From Verrucomicrobiales bacterium (GTDB taxonomy: Bacteria > Verrucomicrobiota > Verrucomicrobiia > Verrucomicrobiales > DEV007), in assembly GCA_014239335.1 (NCBI GenBank), contig JAAZZC010000234.1:1-44353 (forward strand): 44,353 bases of DNA. Direction: 5' to 3'. Positions 1 through 9,919 of the stretch are shown here, one piece after another; the first letter of the stretch is position 1; each line of letters opens with the position of its first letter. The notes under the pieces were generated by a model, which saw only the letters and a list, made by a program, of their open reading frames with translations, did not search any database and was not told where the DNA came from. The translations under genes were made by a program, and so were the position numbers.

Positions 1-672
1 GATAAACCGAAGCCGAAAATTGAGCTCGGATGCATACTCACTATCGAGCTTTCCCCTTATGATTTCTCTCAACGATTTAAAGATAAGAAGACAGGGTCCG
101 AAGGGTTGGAGCCTTACCTCAAGGAAGAGAAGTTCTTGGAGAAAAGCTCCCCATCCATCATTAGCTTGGCCAAGGTATCGGCTCCGAAGAAAGAATCGGG
201 TGAACGCTTATTGCAGTCACTTTTCAGTGGGACCTTGGAGAACCTTAAGACGCACGGATTCGTTAATGAGGCTCGAGGCGCTGACCTTGCTCTAGAGTTA
301 GGAGGAGGCGACTGCACTGATTTCACGGACGTCCTAGTCACATTGTGTCGTGTGAGGGGTCTACCCGCGCGTCATATTAGAGGAGTCATAGCTGCTCCTT
401 TTGCTAGATCTGATACCCCGAAACATTCATGGGCAGAAGTTTACTTGCCCAAAAATGGTTGGATCAGGCTGGACCCTTACCTAACGAAATTGGGACATGC
501 AGGCTATAAGAGACTAAAGAATCATTATATTACTTTCAGTTATGATCGTAATGATGAGATAGGTAATTATTGGAGGTACTGGTCCTGGGGTGCTCCGATA
601 AGCGTGACTGAACGCCTAGACTGTGGGCATGGTGTGTTCACAGAGACCGTAGGCGGTAGTCCCAAAAAGTAA
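1..672 (+). CDS. Transglutaminase-like superfamily protein (5' end outside window)
   Basis: Frame +1 is open from base 1 (DKPKPKIELGCILTIELSPYDFSQRF...) into the tracked ORF 106..672. Cys/His/Asp motifs GGDCTDFTDVLVTLCRVRGLPARHIRG, KHSWAEVYLP, WIRLDP. Confidence 0.85.
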   Translation, partial: DKPKPKIELGCILTIELSPYDFSQRFKDKKTGSEGLEPYLKEEKFLEKSSPSIISLAKVSAPKKESGERLLQSLFSGTLENLKTHGFVNEARGADLALELGGGDCTDFTDVLVTLCRVRGLPARHIRGVIAAPFARSDTPKHSWAEVYLPKNGWIRLDPYLTKLGHAGYKRLKNHYITFSYDRNDEIGNYWRYWSWGAPISVTERLDCGHGVFTETVGGSPKK

Positions 673-691
673 GGGAAGAGTTTTTACCGGT

Positions 692-3001
692 TTAGTTTTT
701 GATGGCTCTGAAGAAATGATTTGAGTCACCAAGATCAAAGGACCTTTCGATCATTTGTCCGTTCCCTTGAATGTTAGATTCGATTGAGCGCCAGGATCCC
801 AGATCAGATGAGCTCTGAATAGCGTAATTCTTTGATGTTTCGGTAGGAAATACTATTTTTATCTTATCAGCCTTGCCTGAGGGCAGACGCACGATGCTGG
901 TTGAAATTGTAAATTCTACTGGCTTATCTAATATGGCACCAGTGAGGTCAGCCCCGATCGCGCCGATGAGGTTAGTTCCGCTGATCAGCGTGCCAGTGAA
1001 GTCGGCTCCAGTCAGGTCAGCGCCTGAGAGGTTCGCATTGGTGAGATCAGCGCCGGACAAGTTCGCGTTCGTCAGGTTCGCTCCCGCCAAATTGGAACTG
1101 GTCAGATTGGCTCCGCTCAGGTTGGCCCTTGCGAGGCTAGTGGAAGTTAAGTTTTCCGGAACACTGACCTGACCGTCAATATCTGCTCCCCATAAGACTA
1201 TGGTCCCATCACTCTTGATGGCTCCGCTATGATAGTACATTCCGGTAATCGCAACAACGTCCATGAGTCCCGCCGGGACCGTCGTCTCCCCGTACTGGTT
1301 GCTCCCTCCCCAACAAACAACTGTCCCGTCACTCTTTAGTGCCATGGAATAGAAGTCAGCTGCCTGAATGGCGATGACGTTACTGAGCCCTGCCGGCACA
1401 TTGCATTGGCCTAGAAGATTATTACCCCATGCCGCGACCGTGCCATTTTCTTTTAAGACAAGAGTATGTTCGTAGCCTGCTTCAGCGGCAATGAGTTTCC
1501 CGAGCCCTGCCGGCACGAGCGATTGCCCGTAATCATTACTTCCCCAGTTCACGATCGATCCGTTCTCCCGCAAGGCGACGGTATGATAGCCGCCGGCCGA
1601 GACAGTGGTCACGTCTCTAAGTGTTGATGGGACGCTGCTTTCACCGTAAATGTTTCTTCCCCATGCCACGACAGTTCCTCCTTGCCTAAGGGCAACTGTC
1701 CTCCCGTGCCCAGCATCAATGGCAATGACGTTATTGAGTCCGGCAGGGGACATGCTCTGTCCATATTCATTATTGCCCCAACCGACGATCGTTCCATTAG
1801 CCAGTAGAGCCATAGAATGGAAGTCGCCTGCGGAAACATTTTCCACGTTAGTGAGTCCTTGTGGAACGTCACATTGACCTTGGACATTGCTACCCCAGGC
1901 ACGGACTGTCCCTTCTGCCTTCAGTGCGAGAGTGTGATAATCGCCGATACTTAGTGCTGTGACGGTCCCATTGCCAAAGTCCACTCCTGTAAGCTCAGAG
2001 TCACTGAGGTTTGCTCCTGTAAGAGTTGTTCCGCGAAGTATGGCAGGGCTAATTCCTGGCATCGGGTCACCTTGCCCATAATCATTGCTTCCCCAGGTAA
2101 CGATGATCCCATTTTCCTTTAATGCTGCATTATGAACAGTTCCTGAAACTATTGATGTGACATCGTTTAGATCGGTTGGGACATCAGTTTGTCCATAAAT
2201 ATTTCTTCCCCACGCCACGACAGTCCCGTCATCCTTTAAAGCCATGCTGTGAAATCCTCCGGCAGAAATAGCCACGACATCATTGAGTCCTGCAGGGACA
2301 TCAGTTTCCCCATACTTGTTACTTCCCCATGCCACGACGGTCCCGTCCTCTTTAAGGGCAAGAGAATGATAATAGGCTGCAGCGACTTGAGTGACGTTCT
2401 CTAGTCCTTCTGGCACATTGGACTGTCTTGAGTCATTCCTTCCCCATGCCATGACGGTATTGTCTTTTTGGAGCGCTATGCAATGTTCGCGACCAGCTAC
2501 GATTTGAATCACTTCTAATAAGGCTTCAGGAGGAGAAATTTGTCCATAGTTATTTCTTCCCCATAGAACGATTGTGCCGTCATCTTTGAGGGCCGCGCTG
2601 TAGCCATGCCCAGCGCTCACTGAAGTCACTGATCCGAGTCCTTCGGGAACGTCTCTCTGTCCATAATTGTTTCTTCCCCATGCGACAACTGACCCGTCTT
2701 CCATTGAAGCTAATGAGTGATAGTAACCACCAGAAACGGACTCTGCCTTTTCAATGTTCTTTGGGACAGTGGACTGATTGTTATCGTTCCACCCTTTGGC
2801 AACAATTAATCCGTCTTCCCTGATTGCTAATGTGTGGTAGTAGCCGGCAGCTAGAAGTTTGGGGTTCGAAGCCTTGAGTATAACATTAGGTCCTATCGGA
2901 TACCCATTAACGGTTCCGGTCCCGTCAGGTCCTAGCTGTGCAGGTGAATTGTATTGGAGTATTGCCAATGCGGTGAAAGTAATGAGTATTTTGCTTATCA
3001 T
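692..3001 (-). CDS. Secreted RCC1-repeat protein with pentapeptide-repeat segments
   Basis: N-terminal signal-like segment; about 14 units of roughly 39 aa (SAGxxHSxALKxDGTVVAWGxNxYGQxxVPxGLxxVxxI); ANLSGANLTSSNLAGANLTNANLSGADL pentapeptide segment; C-terminal domain with NYAIQSSSDLGSWRSIES. Confidence 0.85.
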   Translation of the reverse strand: MISKILITFTALAILQYNSPAQLGPDGTGTVNGYPIGPNVILKASNPKLLAAGYYHTLAIREDGLIVAKGWNDNNQSTVPKNIEKAESVSGGYYHSLASMEDGSVVAWGRNNYGQRDVPEGLGSVTSVSAGHGYSAALKDDGTIVLWGRNNYGQISPPEALLEVIQIVAGREHCIALQKDNTVMAWGRNDSRQSNVPEGLENVTQVAAAYYHSLALKEDGTVVAWGSNKYGETDVPAGLNDVVAISAGGFHSMALKDDGTVVAWGRNIYGQTDVPTDLNDVTSIVSGTVHNAALKENGIIVTWGSNDYGQGDPMPGISPAILRGTTLTGANLSDSELTGVDFGNGTVTALSIGDYHTLALKAEGTVRAWGSNVQGQCDVPQGLTNVENVSAGDFHSMALLANGTIVGWGNNEYGQSMSPAGLNNVIAIDAGHGRTVALRQGGTVVAWGRNIYGESSVPSTLRDVTTVSAGGYHTVALRENGSIVNWGSNDYGQSLVPAGLGKLIAAEAGYEHTLVLKENGTVAAWGNNLLGQCNVPAGLSNVIAIQAADFYSMALKSDGTVVCWGGSNQYGETTVPAGLMDVVAITGMYYHSGAIKSDGTIVLWGADIDGQVSVPENLTSTSLARANLSGANLTSSNLAGANLTNANLSGADLTNANLSGADLTGADFTGTLISGTNLIGAIGADLTGAILDKPVEFTISTSIVRLPSGKADKIKIVFPTETSKNYAIQSSSDLGSWRSIESNIQGNGQMIERSFDLGDSNHFFRAIKN

Positions 3002-3132
3002 GGAAGTTATAATTTTGCTAATGGTAGGGTTTTCTACGTAAAAGTGTCTATTATAAAAGCCAAATTAAATTATAATCGCCTTTTCCTCTGTATTAGACGA
3101 AGTTGATAAGTGATAGGGGATAAAATTTCGCT

Positions 3133-4122
3133 GTGAAATTCATTATTAGGCTACTTGTGTTTCTCGTTACCATTATTCTTGGTTACGAGGTAATTCATCT
3201 TATTTGGCTCCGTGACATGGACGGATGGGCTGTCCTGTCCTGGGTCGAGGAGGTCAATAAAAATGGTCCGTCCTCCAAGGCTGAATCTGAAGATGTTGGA
3301 GCATTTTCTCAAGTGAAGTCTTTTGATGGGGAAAGGTCACTTTTTCTAATCGATATTCTTACCTTAAGCTCGTTAGCGATGGTGGTCTTATCGGCGTGGG
3401 TTCTTTGGGCAAGAAAGAAAGTGACGACTCGGCGACGACCATGGTCGAGAACGTTTTGGATGAGCTTAGGGACTTTCATTGCGGTCATGGCCTTTACTCT
3501 TTTTGGTTCTTTTCCTAAGCACACAGAAATTTCTGATGAGAAATGGGCTGAGATTATCAATGATATCAGAGTCGGTGACGTTATCGGCTATCGTAAGGAG
3601 AAGTGGAGCGCGCGGCGCGAACTCTTTGCTGAGGGGAAAGCGACCGTGATCGGTTACCGTTTATTTAAATATGGTCACCTTGCGATTGTAGTTGATGATC
3701 CGAATGTCCCTGGGAGGAAGGCTCTCTTCACGAGTCAGGGCCAGAAAGGAGCGAACCTTGACGAGGACATTGAATCATTGCGCACGCACAACTGGGACGC
3801 GTGGAGGTTGGATAAGTGGGACCGCGTTGATAAAGATCGTATCAGGGAAGGAGTGATTCGTTGCCAGGAAAAGGCAGGGCATTTCTTTGGCTATGATTAT
3901 TCGGGTATGTTTTCACTTTGGAACGAGAACCTCAAGCCTGAGCAAATAAACGAATTTGGGGACGAGTACATTTGTTCTACAGTAGTAGTGACCTTGCTTT
4001 ATTTTGCGGGTTTCGAAAGCGATGCTACGCCTCGGCAAGGCCTTGATTTGATTACTCCTTTACAGGTAGTCAAAGCTAAAGGACATTTTATCGAATTGCC
4101 GGATTTACCGAAGGTTGATTGA
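3133..4122 (+). CDS. Membrane-anchored YiiX-like permuted papain/NlpC-fold protein
   Basis: N-terminal TM segments; GDVIGYR...FKYGHLAIVVDD (His) and later EYICSTVVVTLLYFAGF (Cys), the permuted His-before-Cys order of the YiiX/YaeF family. Confidence 0.6.
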   Translation: MKFIIRLLVFLVTIILGYEVIHLIWLRDMDGWAVLSWVEEVNKNGPSSKAESEDVGAFSQVKSFDGERSLFLIDILTLSSLAMVVLSAWVLWARKKVTTRRRPWSRTFWMSLGTFIAVMAFTLFGSFPKHTEISDEKWAEIINDIRVGDVIGYRKEKWSARRELFAEGKATVIGYRLFKYGHLAIVVDDPNVPGRKALFTSQGQKGANLDEDIESLRTHNWDAWRLDKWDRVDKDRIREGVIRCQEKAGHFFGYDYSGMFSLWNENLKPEQINEFGDEYICSTVVVTLLYFAGFESDATPRQGLDLITPLQVVKAKGHFIELPDLPKVD

Positions 4123-4167
4123 TTAGGGAGTTGCTTGGGCTGAGCTGATTTATTAACATTAATTTCG

Positions 4168-5577
4168 ATGAAGGGATTAATTGAGTCGCTGGAAAAGATC
4201 AAAGAGGATCGGATGCTAGGATCGGCTGGGGCTGAGCTCCTTGAGCGGTTCGTTGGAGATCAGTTCAATGCCCGATTTTCATTTGTCTCATCGACTAGAA
4301 CGTTCAGCTTGAGGCATGATTCTTCCTATAACAGTGGCTACACTGTGACTTGTAAGCCTGAAGGAGAAGAGATTGATGTTACGGTCCTCTTTAGGCCCTC
4401 TGAGGATAAAATGGTTGAGTCTCTCTCTGCTGGTGAGGTCTTTGAGTCTGGAGTGAATTTTGTGGAATTTGATTCCTTGTACCAGCGTGCCGTCTTTACT
4501 GCGTCAGGGGCCGAGGATGTGTTAGGGGCTATTTCTGATGATGCATCGACTGAGGCCGAGGAAGTGCCGGTTCCTGAATCACATAAAACTGCAATTGAAA
4601 TTGAGGTGAAATTGGAACCTGAACCTGAACCTGAACCTGAAAAAAGAACTGAAGAGGGAGTCAAAGTTCCAACCAAGAGGCAGTCAACGGTGACTGGTCA
4701 GAGATGCACTCTTGAAATCGATGGTAGGGTGAAGCAGGTCTCTCAAGAATCCATTAATTCAATTATTGAGGAGCTTAAAAGTGCAGACAATTACTGGGTA
4801 TTTAAACCTGGTTCGCAGTATTCATGGAGGAGAGAATTAATCAGATACACCCGGCAGACACTCTCTATCAATGAAGACGAACCAGCGAAGAGAGTCCATT
4901 CTTTTGAGCATTGGAAAGGCAAAGGCTGGAAAGAGAATTCGATTATTAGTCCTGAAGATGCCTGCGAAAAAATGAGGGCATTGCTGGAGGCTAATGAGTT
5001 TGGAACTGAGAGTCCATTCAAGGCTCCTAGAGAACTTGGTCGGGAAGTTCAATTGGACTGGGGTTCACCAGTGAACAGGAATTCTGAATCTGTTGGTGAG
5101 GTGATCCAATCTTTGTCTGGAGCGAAGGAATGCTGGGTCATTACTAATGGTTCTGAGAAGTTAGGATATAAAGAATTTATCCAGTACCTCTATGATGAAG
5201 GGGAGGGAATTGGAACCTATGAAAAGTGGAGAGGAGGGGCCCCAGTCCAGAGAGAAAAAATTTCACCTGAAGATGCTCTCAAGAAGGCAAAAAATTATCT
5301 AAAATCCGAAGAATTTGTGACAGCGTCCTACCTGAGTCATTTCAGCGGAGAGCTCAAGCAGAAGCAACCAGTGAAGGCAGTGAGTCGAAGCGGGGGCAGG
5401 GTAAGTAGACAATCGAGTTCAGCTGTTGGAATTGATGGTTCGGCCTGTGGCTGCATTGCGGTCTTTGTAGCCGTTGCTATTGGATTGTTTGTGGCTCAAG
5501 CCTGGGGTCCAGCCATTATTGTGACCCTTCTTGGCGTCTTTGTTGGGCGTTTTATGACGAGCCAAAGGAAATCGTGA
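4168..5577 (+). CDS. Hypothetical protein with internal repeat and C-terminal TM segments
   Basis: Intact 469-aa ORF; E-P rich linker (EPEPEPEP); two related about 90-aa segments; hydrophobic C-terminus. Confidence 0.65.
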   Translation: MKGLIESLEKIKEDRMLGSAGAELLERFVGDQFNARFSFVSSTRTFSLRHDSSYNSGYTVTCKPEGEEIDVTVLFRPSEDKMVESLSAGEVFESGVNFVEFDSLYQRAVFTASGAEDVLGAISDDASTEAEEVPVPESHKTAIEIEVKLEPEPEPEPEKRTEEGVKVPTKRQSTVTGQRCTLEIDGRVKQVSQESINSIIEELKSADNYWVFKPGSQYSWRRELIRYTRQTLSINEDEPAKRVHSFEHWKGKGWKENSIISPEDACEKMRALLEANEFGTESPFKAPRELGREVQLDWGSPVNRNSESVGEVIQSLSGAKECWVITNGSEKLGYKEFIQYLYDEGEGIGTYEKWRGGAPVQREKISPEDALKKAKNYLKSEEFVTASYLSHFSGELKQKQPVKAVSRSGGRVSRQSSSAVGIDGSACGCIAVFVAVAIGLFVAQAWGPAIIVTLLGVFVGRFMTSQRKS

Positions 5578-5593
5578 AGGCCATAGGCCCTTC

Positions 5594-6910
5594 TCAAGGG
5601 TTGAAATTTTCCCTGATCCAATCGCGGACCCGTTCCTGATGAGTGGGCCCGAGCGAATGATTGGCACGGGCATAGACCTGATATTTTTTGGGTCCTTTGG
5701 TATGATTTAAGGCGGCAAAGTTTGTGGCCGGAGGGCAGACCGGATCCTGAAGGCCGACTCCCATGAAGACTGGGCACTTGATCCGAGTCGCCAGATTCAT
5801 GGAATCAAAGTAACTCAGAGTCTTGAGTGTCCTTTCCCAGGTCCGCTCTTTTTTGGATTCGACCCATTCGTTCATCTCGGGCCAGTCCGAGGTCTTGAAG
5901 TATTTTTTCCAGTGAGCGAGGAAAGGAACGACCGGAGCGCAGAGGCTCACTCGCTGGTCCAGGGACGCCGTGGCGAAGCTCAGTCCTCCCCCCTGACTCC
6001 CTCCGAACACGGCAATTTTACTCTTATTTATTTCTTTCCGTGAACAGAGAAAGTCGATTCCCCGAACACAGTCCATGTAAGCGCCCCGGTAATAATAGAG
6101 TTCCTTATCATCGAGTCCGCGTATCCAATAGTTTTTGGGTTGGGCTTTAATATCTTCTTGGCTGTTCCCGTGGCCCCTGGGATTGAGTGAGAGTAAGGCA
6201 ATGTCCTTAAAGATTCCGACTGGTTTCATGTTTTGACCATAACCGGGTAACCTGAGGGCAGCAGGGAATGGTCCCTCTTTATTTGGGACCTCGTACCATC
6301 CTCTGATTCTGGTTCCTCTAAAGCTGCACATTTTCACTTCGTACACCGTCAATGAAGGGGTGCTTTTTTCAGGACTGTGGATGAGTTCGAATTGTGGATC
6401 CACTTGTTTGAGGGCAGTCATTGATTCTTTCCAGAAACTCTCAAAATCGGGCTCTTTAGTGAGCGGTGGTTGTACCGATTCGGGGTCATAACCGATTTGC
6501 ATTATTTGAATCGAGTTTCCCTCTTCCCAGGCACATTTAACAATGACCTTGTAAAATCCGGGATCCTTCACGTTGAATCTGAACTTGCGAGTGGATTTAT
6601 CTCTTGCCGCTATAAGATGCTTTTCTGACATCGAATAAATGAAGGTGTCTTCATCAGTTGTCAGTGAACAGGTCAGAAGAGTTTCGAGTTCTTTCTCTTT
6701 TGTGTTTTCTAAATGAACATCGAGTCTCAGCGGTTCGTTCGCATTGAAGATACCATTGATATCGTCCGTTGGCTCGATCCTAATGAGGATAGGGTCAGGT
6801 TCTTTTCCGTATGAGGAATGATTTGATATTAGTAACGCTAATAAGAGTGACGCAAAAAGAACAATGAGCGTTCGGTCCTTTAAAGAACAGCGATGAGAGC
6901 TCTTATGCAT
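5594..6910 (-). CDS. Acetylxylan esterase (AXE1)/cephalosporin-C deacetylase-like alpha/beta hydrolase
   Basis: N-terminal signal-like segment; RIRGWYEVPNKEGPFPAALRLPGYGQ, AVFGGSQGGGLSFATASLDQRVSLCAPVVPFLAHW, GLQDPVCPPATNFAALN, ANHSLG. Confidence 0.85.
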   Translation of the reverse strand: MHKSSHRCSLKDRTLIVLFASLLLALLISNHSSYGKEPDPILIRIEPTDDINGIFNANEPLRLDVHLENTKEKELETLLTCSLTTDEDTFIYSMSEKHLIAARDKSTRKFRFNVKDPGFYKVIVKCAWEEGNSIQIMQIGYDPESVQPPLTKEPDFESFWKESMTALKQVDPQFELIHSPEKSTPSLTVYEVKMCSFRGTRIRGWYEVPNKEGPFPAALRLPGYGQNMKPVGIFKDIALLSLNPRGHGNSQEDIKAQPKNYWIRGLDDKELYYYRGAYMDCVRGIDFLCSRKEINKSKIAVFGGSQGGGLSFATASLDQRVSLCAPVVPFLAHWKKYFKTSDWPEMNEWVESKKERTWERTLKTLSYFDSMNLATRIKCPVFMGVGLQDPVCPPATNFAALNHTKGPKKYQVYARANHSLGPTHQERVRDWIRENFNP

Positions 6911-6921
6911 GGAGTACTTTA

Positions 6922-7470
6922 TTAATCCGTAAATGCTTTCGGCTTGCCGAGGATTTCGGAAAGAATGATCGCTTCTTTAGCACCTCCTTCGCGACGTAAT
7001 TTTAGAGCGATAGGGTGTGTTTTTTTGAACTTTCTATCTGAGCTTATTGTGAATGTAGGTACAGGTTTCGGATCTTTGAGTCCTGTAGTCTTTGTTCTCA
7101 GTTGGGATTTCCATTCAGAGATTGCTGTATCGTGTTGAATTTCTTGAACTTTACTCTGTTCCTGTAATTCTTTTTCATGAGTGATTACGGGTACTGGCTG
7201 GGGCTGTTGAGGGGCCTCGGACCCTGACAGGGCTGCTAAGAATTCACGGACGCCCATCTCCGGGCCTGGCCTTTGTGGGGAAGGTTCTCTGGCAATCTCC
7301 TGATTGTGAATGTACTGAGGTTCTTTTTTAGCTGCAGTAGCCCGCTCGTTGGATTTATCAACGAGTTCACCATCTTTCTTGGCTGCCTTTTGCTTGAGGG
7401 TCTGTGAGAGCCAATTGATAAAAGTGATGACTAATATCGCGATTACTATGAGGCCCTGTCCGTCTTCCAT
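6922..7470 (-). CDS. Hypothetical single-TM protein upstream of the esterase
   Basis: 182-aa ORF, N-terminal TM helix, low-complexity P/Q/E linker; collinear with floA. Confidence 0.5.
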   Translation of the reverse strand: MEDGQGLIVIAILVITFINWLSQTLKQKAAKKDGELVDKSNERATAAKKEPQYIHNQEIAREPSPQRPGPEMGVREFLAALSGSEAPQQPQPVPVITHEKELQEQSKVQEIQHDTAISEWKSQLRTKTTGLKDPKPVPTFTISSDRKFKKTHPIALKLRREGGAKEAIILSEILGKPKAFTD

Positions 7471-7506
7471 GGCAGTACTTTTTTATGGTTGATTAGTTGT
7501 GAATGA

Positions 7507-8565
7507 TTAGACGCTAGGATCCTCTCCTGCATTTAGGCCTTCTTCCCCGGCGATTGATTCTCGCATCTTTGTATCAGAGATCAGGTTCTTGTATTTAGTA
7601 TAGTCCATGATGCCTAAGTTTCCGGTACGGAACGATTCGGCGATGGCCATAGGAATTTCTGCTTCAGCCTCAACGACCTTGGCGCGTTGCTCTTGGGTCC
7701 TGGCCTGCATTTCCTGTTCATTTGCGACTGCCGCTGCGCGACGGACCTCAGCCTTGGCTTGAGCTACCTGCTTATCAGCTTCGGCCTGCTCAGTTTGGAG
7801 TTTAGCGCCGATATTATCTCCCACATCAACATCAGCAATGTCGATGGAAAGTATTTCGAAAGCAGTGGATGCGTCAACGCCCTTCTCAAGAACTAGCTTA
7901 GAAATATTGTCCGGGTTTTCGAGGACATGTTTGTGTGATTCGGCTGATCCAATCGAGGTCACGATTCCTTCACCGACACGGGCAATGACGGTCTCTTCAG
8001 TGGCTCCTCCCACAAACCGGTCCAAGTTAGTTCTCACAGTGACTCGGGTCCTGACTCTTAATGAGATTCCGTCCCTTGCAACGGCTTCGATTTTATCTTT
8101 TCCGGAACTTGGATTTGGGCAGTCAATGACTGCTGGATTGATGCTTGTACGGACCGCTTCGAGGACTGTTTTTCCAGTCCCTTTGACAGCAAGATCAATG
8201 GCGCAGGCTCTTTCGAAATCGAGGGATATGCCAGCCTTATCAGCGGCGACCAATGAGAGTACCACGTCACCGACATTGCCGCCTGCTAGGTAATGGGCTT
8301 CGAGATTGTCAGTTGAATAGTCCAGCCCTGCCTTGAAGGCAGTGATCCGGCCATCAACAATCAGTGAGTTTGGAACTTTTCTTAACCACATAGCTATTAG
8401 TGTGCCGAAACTAACAGGAGCTCCTGAGACCTTGGCCCTCAGCCATATCTTGAAGAAGCCACCAAATATTGCAACGATAGCAATGATGATTACCAGCGCG
8501 ATGCCGCCTAGTATCAATTTAAAGTTTCCTGATTCTAGTAAGTTTGCAGTGATGAGTTGATTCAT
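7507..8565 (-). CDS. floA: Flotillin-like protein FloA
   Basis: [69 protein letters not shown] and [21 protein letters not shown] are FloA (UPF0365) hallmarks. Confidence 0.93.
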   Translation of the reverse strand: MNQLITANLLESGNFKLILGGIALVIIIAIVAIFGGFFKIWLRAKVSGAPVSFGTLIAMWLRKVPNSLIVDGRITAFKAGLDYSTDNLEAHYLAGGNVGDVVLSLVAADKAGISLDFERACAIDLAVKGTGKTVLEAVRTSINPAVIDCPNPSSGKDKIEAVARDGISLRVRTRVTVRTNLDRFVGGATEETVIARVGEGIVTSIGSAESHKHVLENPDNISKLVLEKGVDASTAFEILSIDIADVDVGDNIGAKLQTEQAEADKQVAQAKAEVRRAAAVANEQEMQARTQEQRAKVVEAEAEIPMAIAESFRTGNLGIMDYTKYKNLISDTKMRESIAGEEGLNAGEDPSV

Positions 8566-8591
8566 TTTTATTCTTTTTAGAGATTTATATT

Positions 8592-9086
8592 TTAAGCTGT
8601 TATCTGACGCACGGTGACTTTTCTTCCGTCGACTTGAATTATTTTAATGATTGATCCGGCTTCGATGAATCCATTCTCGGCGTGCACGTAGCAGGTGTCA
8701 GGGAGTCCCTCTATCTTGACGTTTCCGGTAGGCTTCAGGTCAGAGACGGCTTGTCCGGTAGTGCCTATAATTTCTTTGTTATCGAGGCTTTCAATTTTTC
8801 CGTCACTCGATGACTTGAGGACTAGTCCCTTTGCCAATGGCAATCTGTCGAAGTATTTGAGCCAGGTTCCGACGCTGATGACGGTGACCAGCAGAATGAT
8901 CGTTGACAGAAGGAACCTTCCGCCGAACCCGAGGAAGGCCGATGGCAGGTCATCAGCAGTAAATGCTGTAACAATAGAGGAGAAGCATAATATCACACCC
9001 AAGATTCCCATGATCATTCCCGGCAATATTACTTCGAGTGAGATGAAAATGATTCCTGCCAGTGCCAGTATAATAACAAATGACAT
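8592..9086 (-). CDS. NfeD-family membrane protein
   Basis: N-terminal TM segments plus C-terminal OB-like domain ([20 protein letters not shown]...[19 protein letters not shown]); immediately upstream of floA. Confidence 0.85.
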   Translation of the reverse strand: MSFVIILALAGIIFISLEVILPGMIMGILGVILCFSSIVTAFTADDLPSAFLGFGGRFLLSTIILLVTVISVGTWLKYFDRLPLAKGLVLKSSSDGKIESLDNKEIIGTTGQAVSDLKPTGNVKIEGLPDTCYVHAENGFIEAGSIIKIIQVDGRKVTVRQITA

Positions 9087-9145
9087 TAATTATTTCTTAG
9101 CGGATTGTGGTTGTGGAAATTTAAAATGTCAAAGCTATATAAGAA

Positions 9146-9919
9146 TTGATTATGATTTTTCGGTTATTCACTGTCGGAGTGTTTGCCTTTTGTGGCATCA
9201 TGACCACTTGGCTCGTTAGGAATGTGTATTTTCCAGAATATGAACGGCTTGCGAGCGTTGACCCTTCCCATGTGCTCGATCTTTTTCTTAAAAATGAAGA
9301 GGTGACTCATGCGTTCGTTTATCGTGGCCGTACTCTGGTCGGAGATGTGATGGTGACTTCACGAAAGTATGGAGATTCAAATGAGAGGGCCAAGATAAGG
9401 TTTATAGCTAGTAGTCAGGCCGATTCGCCGAACTTTCAGAAGCAAGATCTCAAATGGAAGGGGTCATTGGATCTTGGCCCTGCACCTTCAAGATCAATTG
9501 AGAAGATAGGTTTAACTGTGAAATTCAAAGAACCTGAAATGACCTTATCTATTAACGTCAACCCACAGAATTTCGAATTTCATTACTTGCTTATTCAGGA
9601 CGGGGAAGTTCTCGCCGATTCGGACAAGGATCCAGAGAATGAGGAAATAGCAAAGATGAAATTGCTCTTTGAGGTTTTACGAATGTCTCCGAAAAGTTCT
9701 CAGGTATCGTCGCTGCCCTTCGATGCGAGGTGGGGCAAGGCTAACATTGCAGGTCGACGTTCATCGGTATATTTCCTTAGGTTTGAGTTGCCAGGCTCAG
9801 GGGAAACAAAGTTAACCTTCAGTGAGGCTGGAGAATTTCTAGAAATGTCAACGTCTCTAGGTTATCAGATTCTTTCAGAAACTCTTTCTCATTCACAGTA
9901 TTTAAAAATCTCCCAATGA
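9146..9919 (+). CDS. Hypothetical membrane-anchored protein
   Basis: Intact 257-aa ORF with N-terminal TM; overlaps the start of the next ORF by 4 nt. Confidence 0.6.
   Translation: MIMIFRLFTVGVFAFCGIMTTWLVRNVYFPEYERLASVDPSHVLDLFLKNEEVTHAFVYRGRTLVGDVMVTSRKYGDSNERAKIRFIASSQADSPNFQKQDLKWKGSLDLGPAPSRSIEKIGLTVKFKEPEMTLSINVNPQNFEFHYLLIQDGEVLADSDKDPENEEIAKMKLLFEVLRMSPKSSQVSSLPFDARWGKANIAGRRSSVYFLRFELPGSGETKLTFSEAGEFLEMSTSLGYQILSETLSHSQYLKISQ

Noticed and set aside
873-1172. Plus-strand 99-aa ORF rich in APVRSAP-type repeats
   Set aside because: Antisense shadow of the pentapeptide-repeat part of the minus-strand RCC1 gene; the periodicity comes from that coding repeat.
692-3001. Regular about 117-bp repeats resembling a tandem or CRISPR-like array
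   Set aside because: The period is 39 codons in frame with an RCC1 protein; units are diverged and there are no spacers.
4615-4641. (GAACCT)n hexamer repeat
   Set aside because: In-frame coding repeat for an E-P linker; common low complexity, no sign of another role.
7507-9086. floA/nfeD pair as an unusual membrane system
   Set aside because: Standard, widespread bacterial gene pair with normal motifs.
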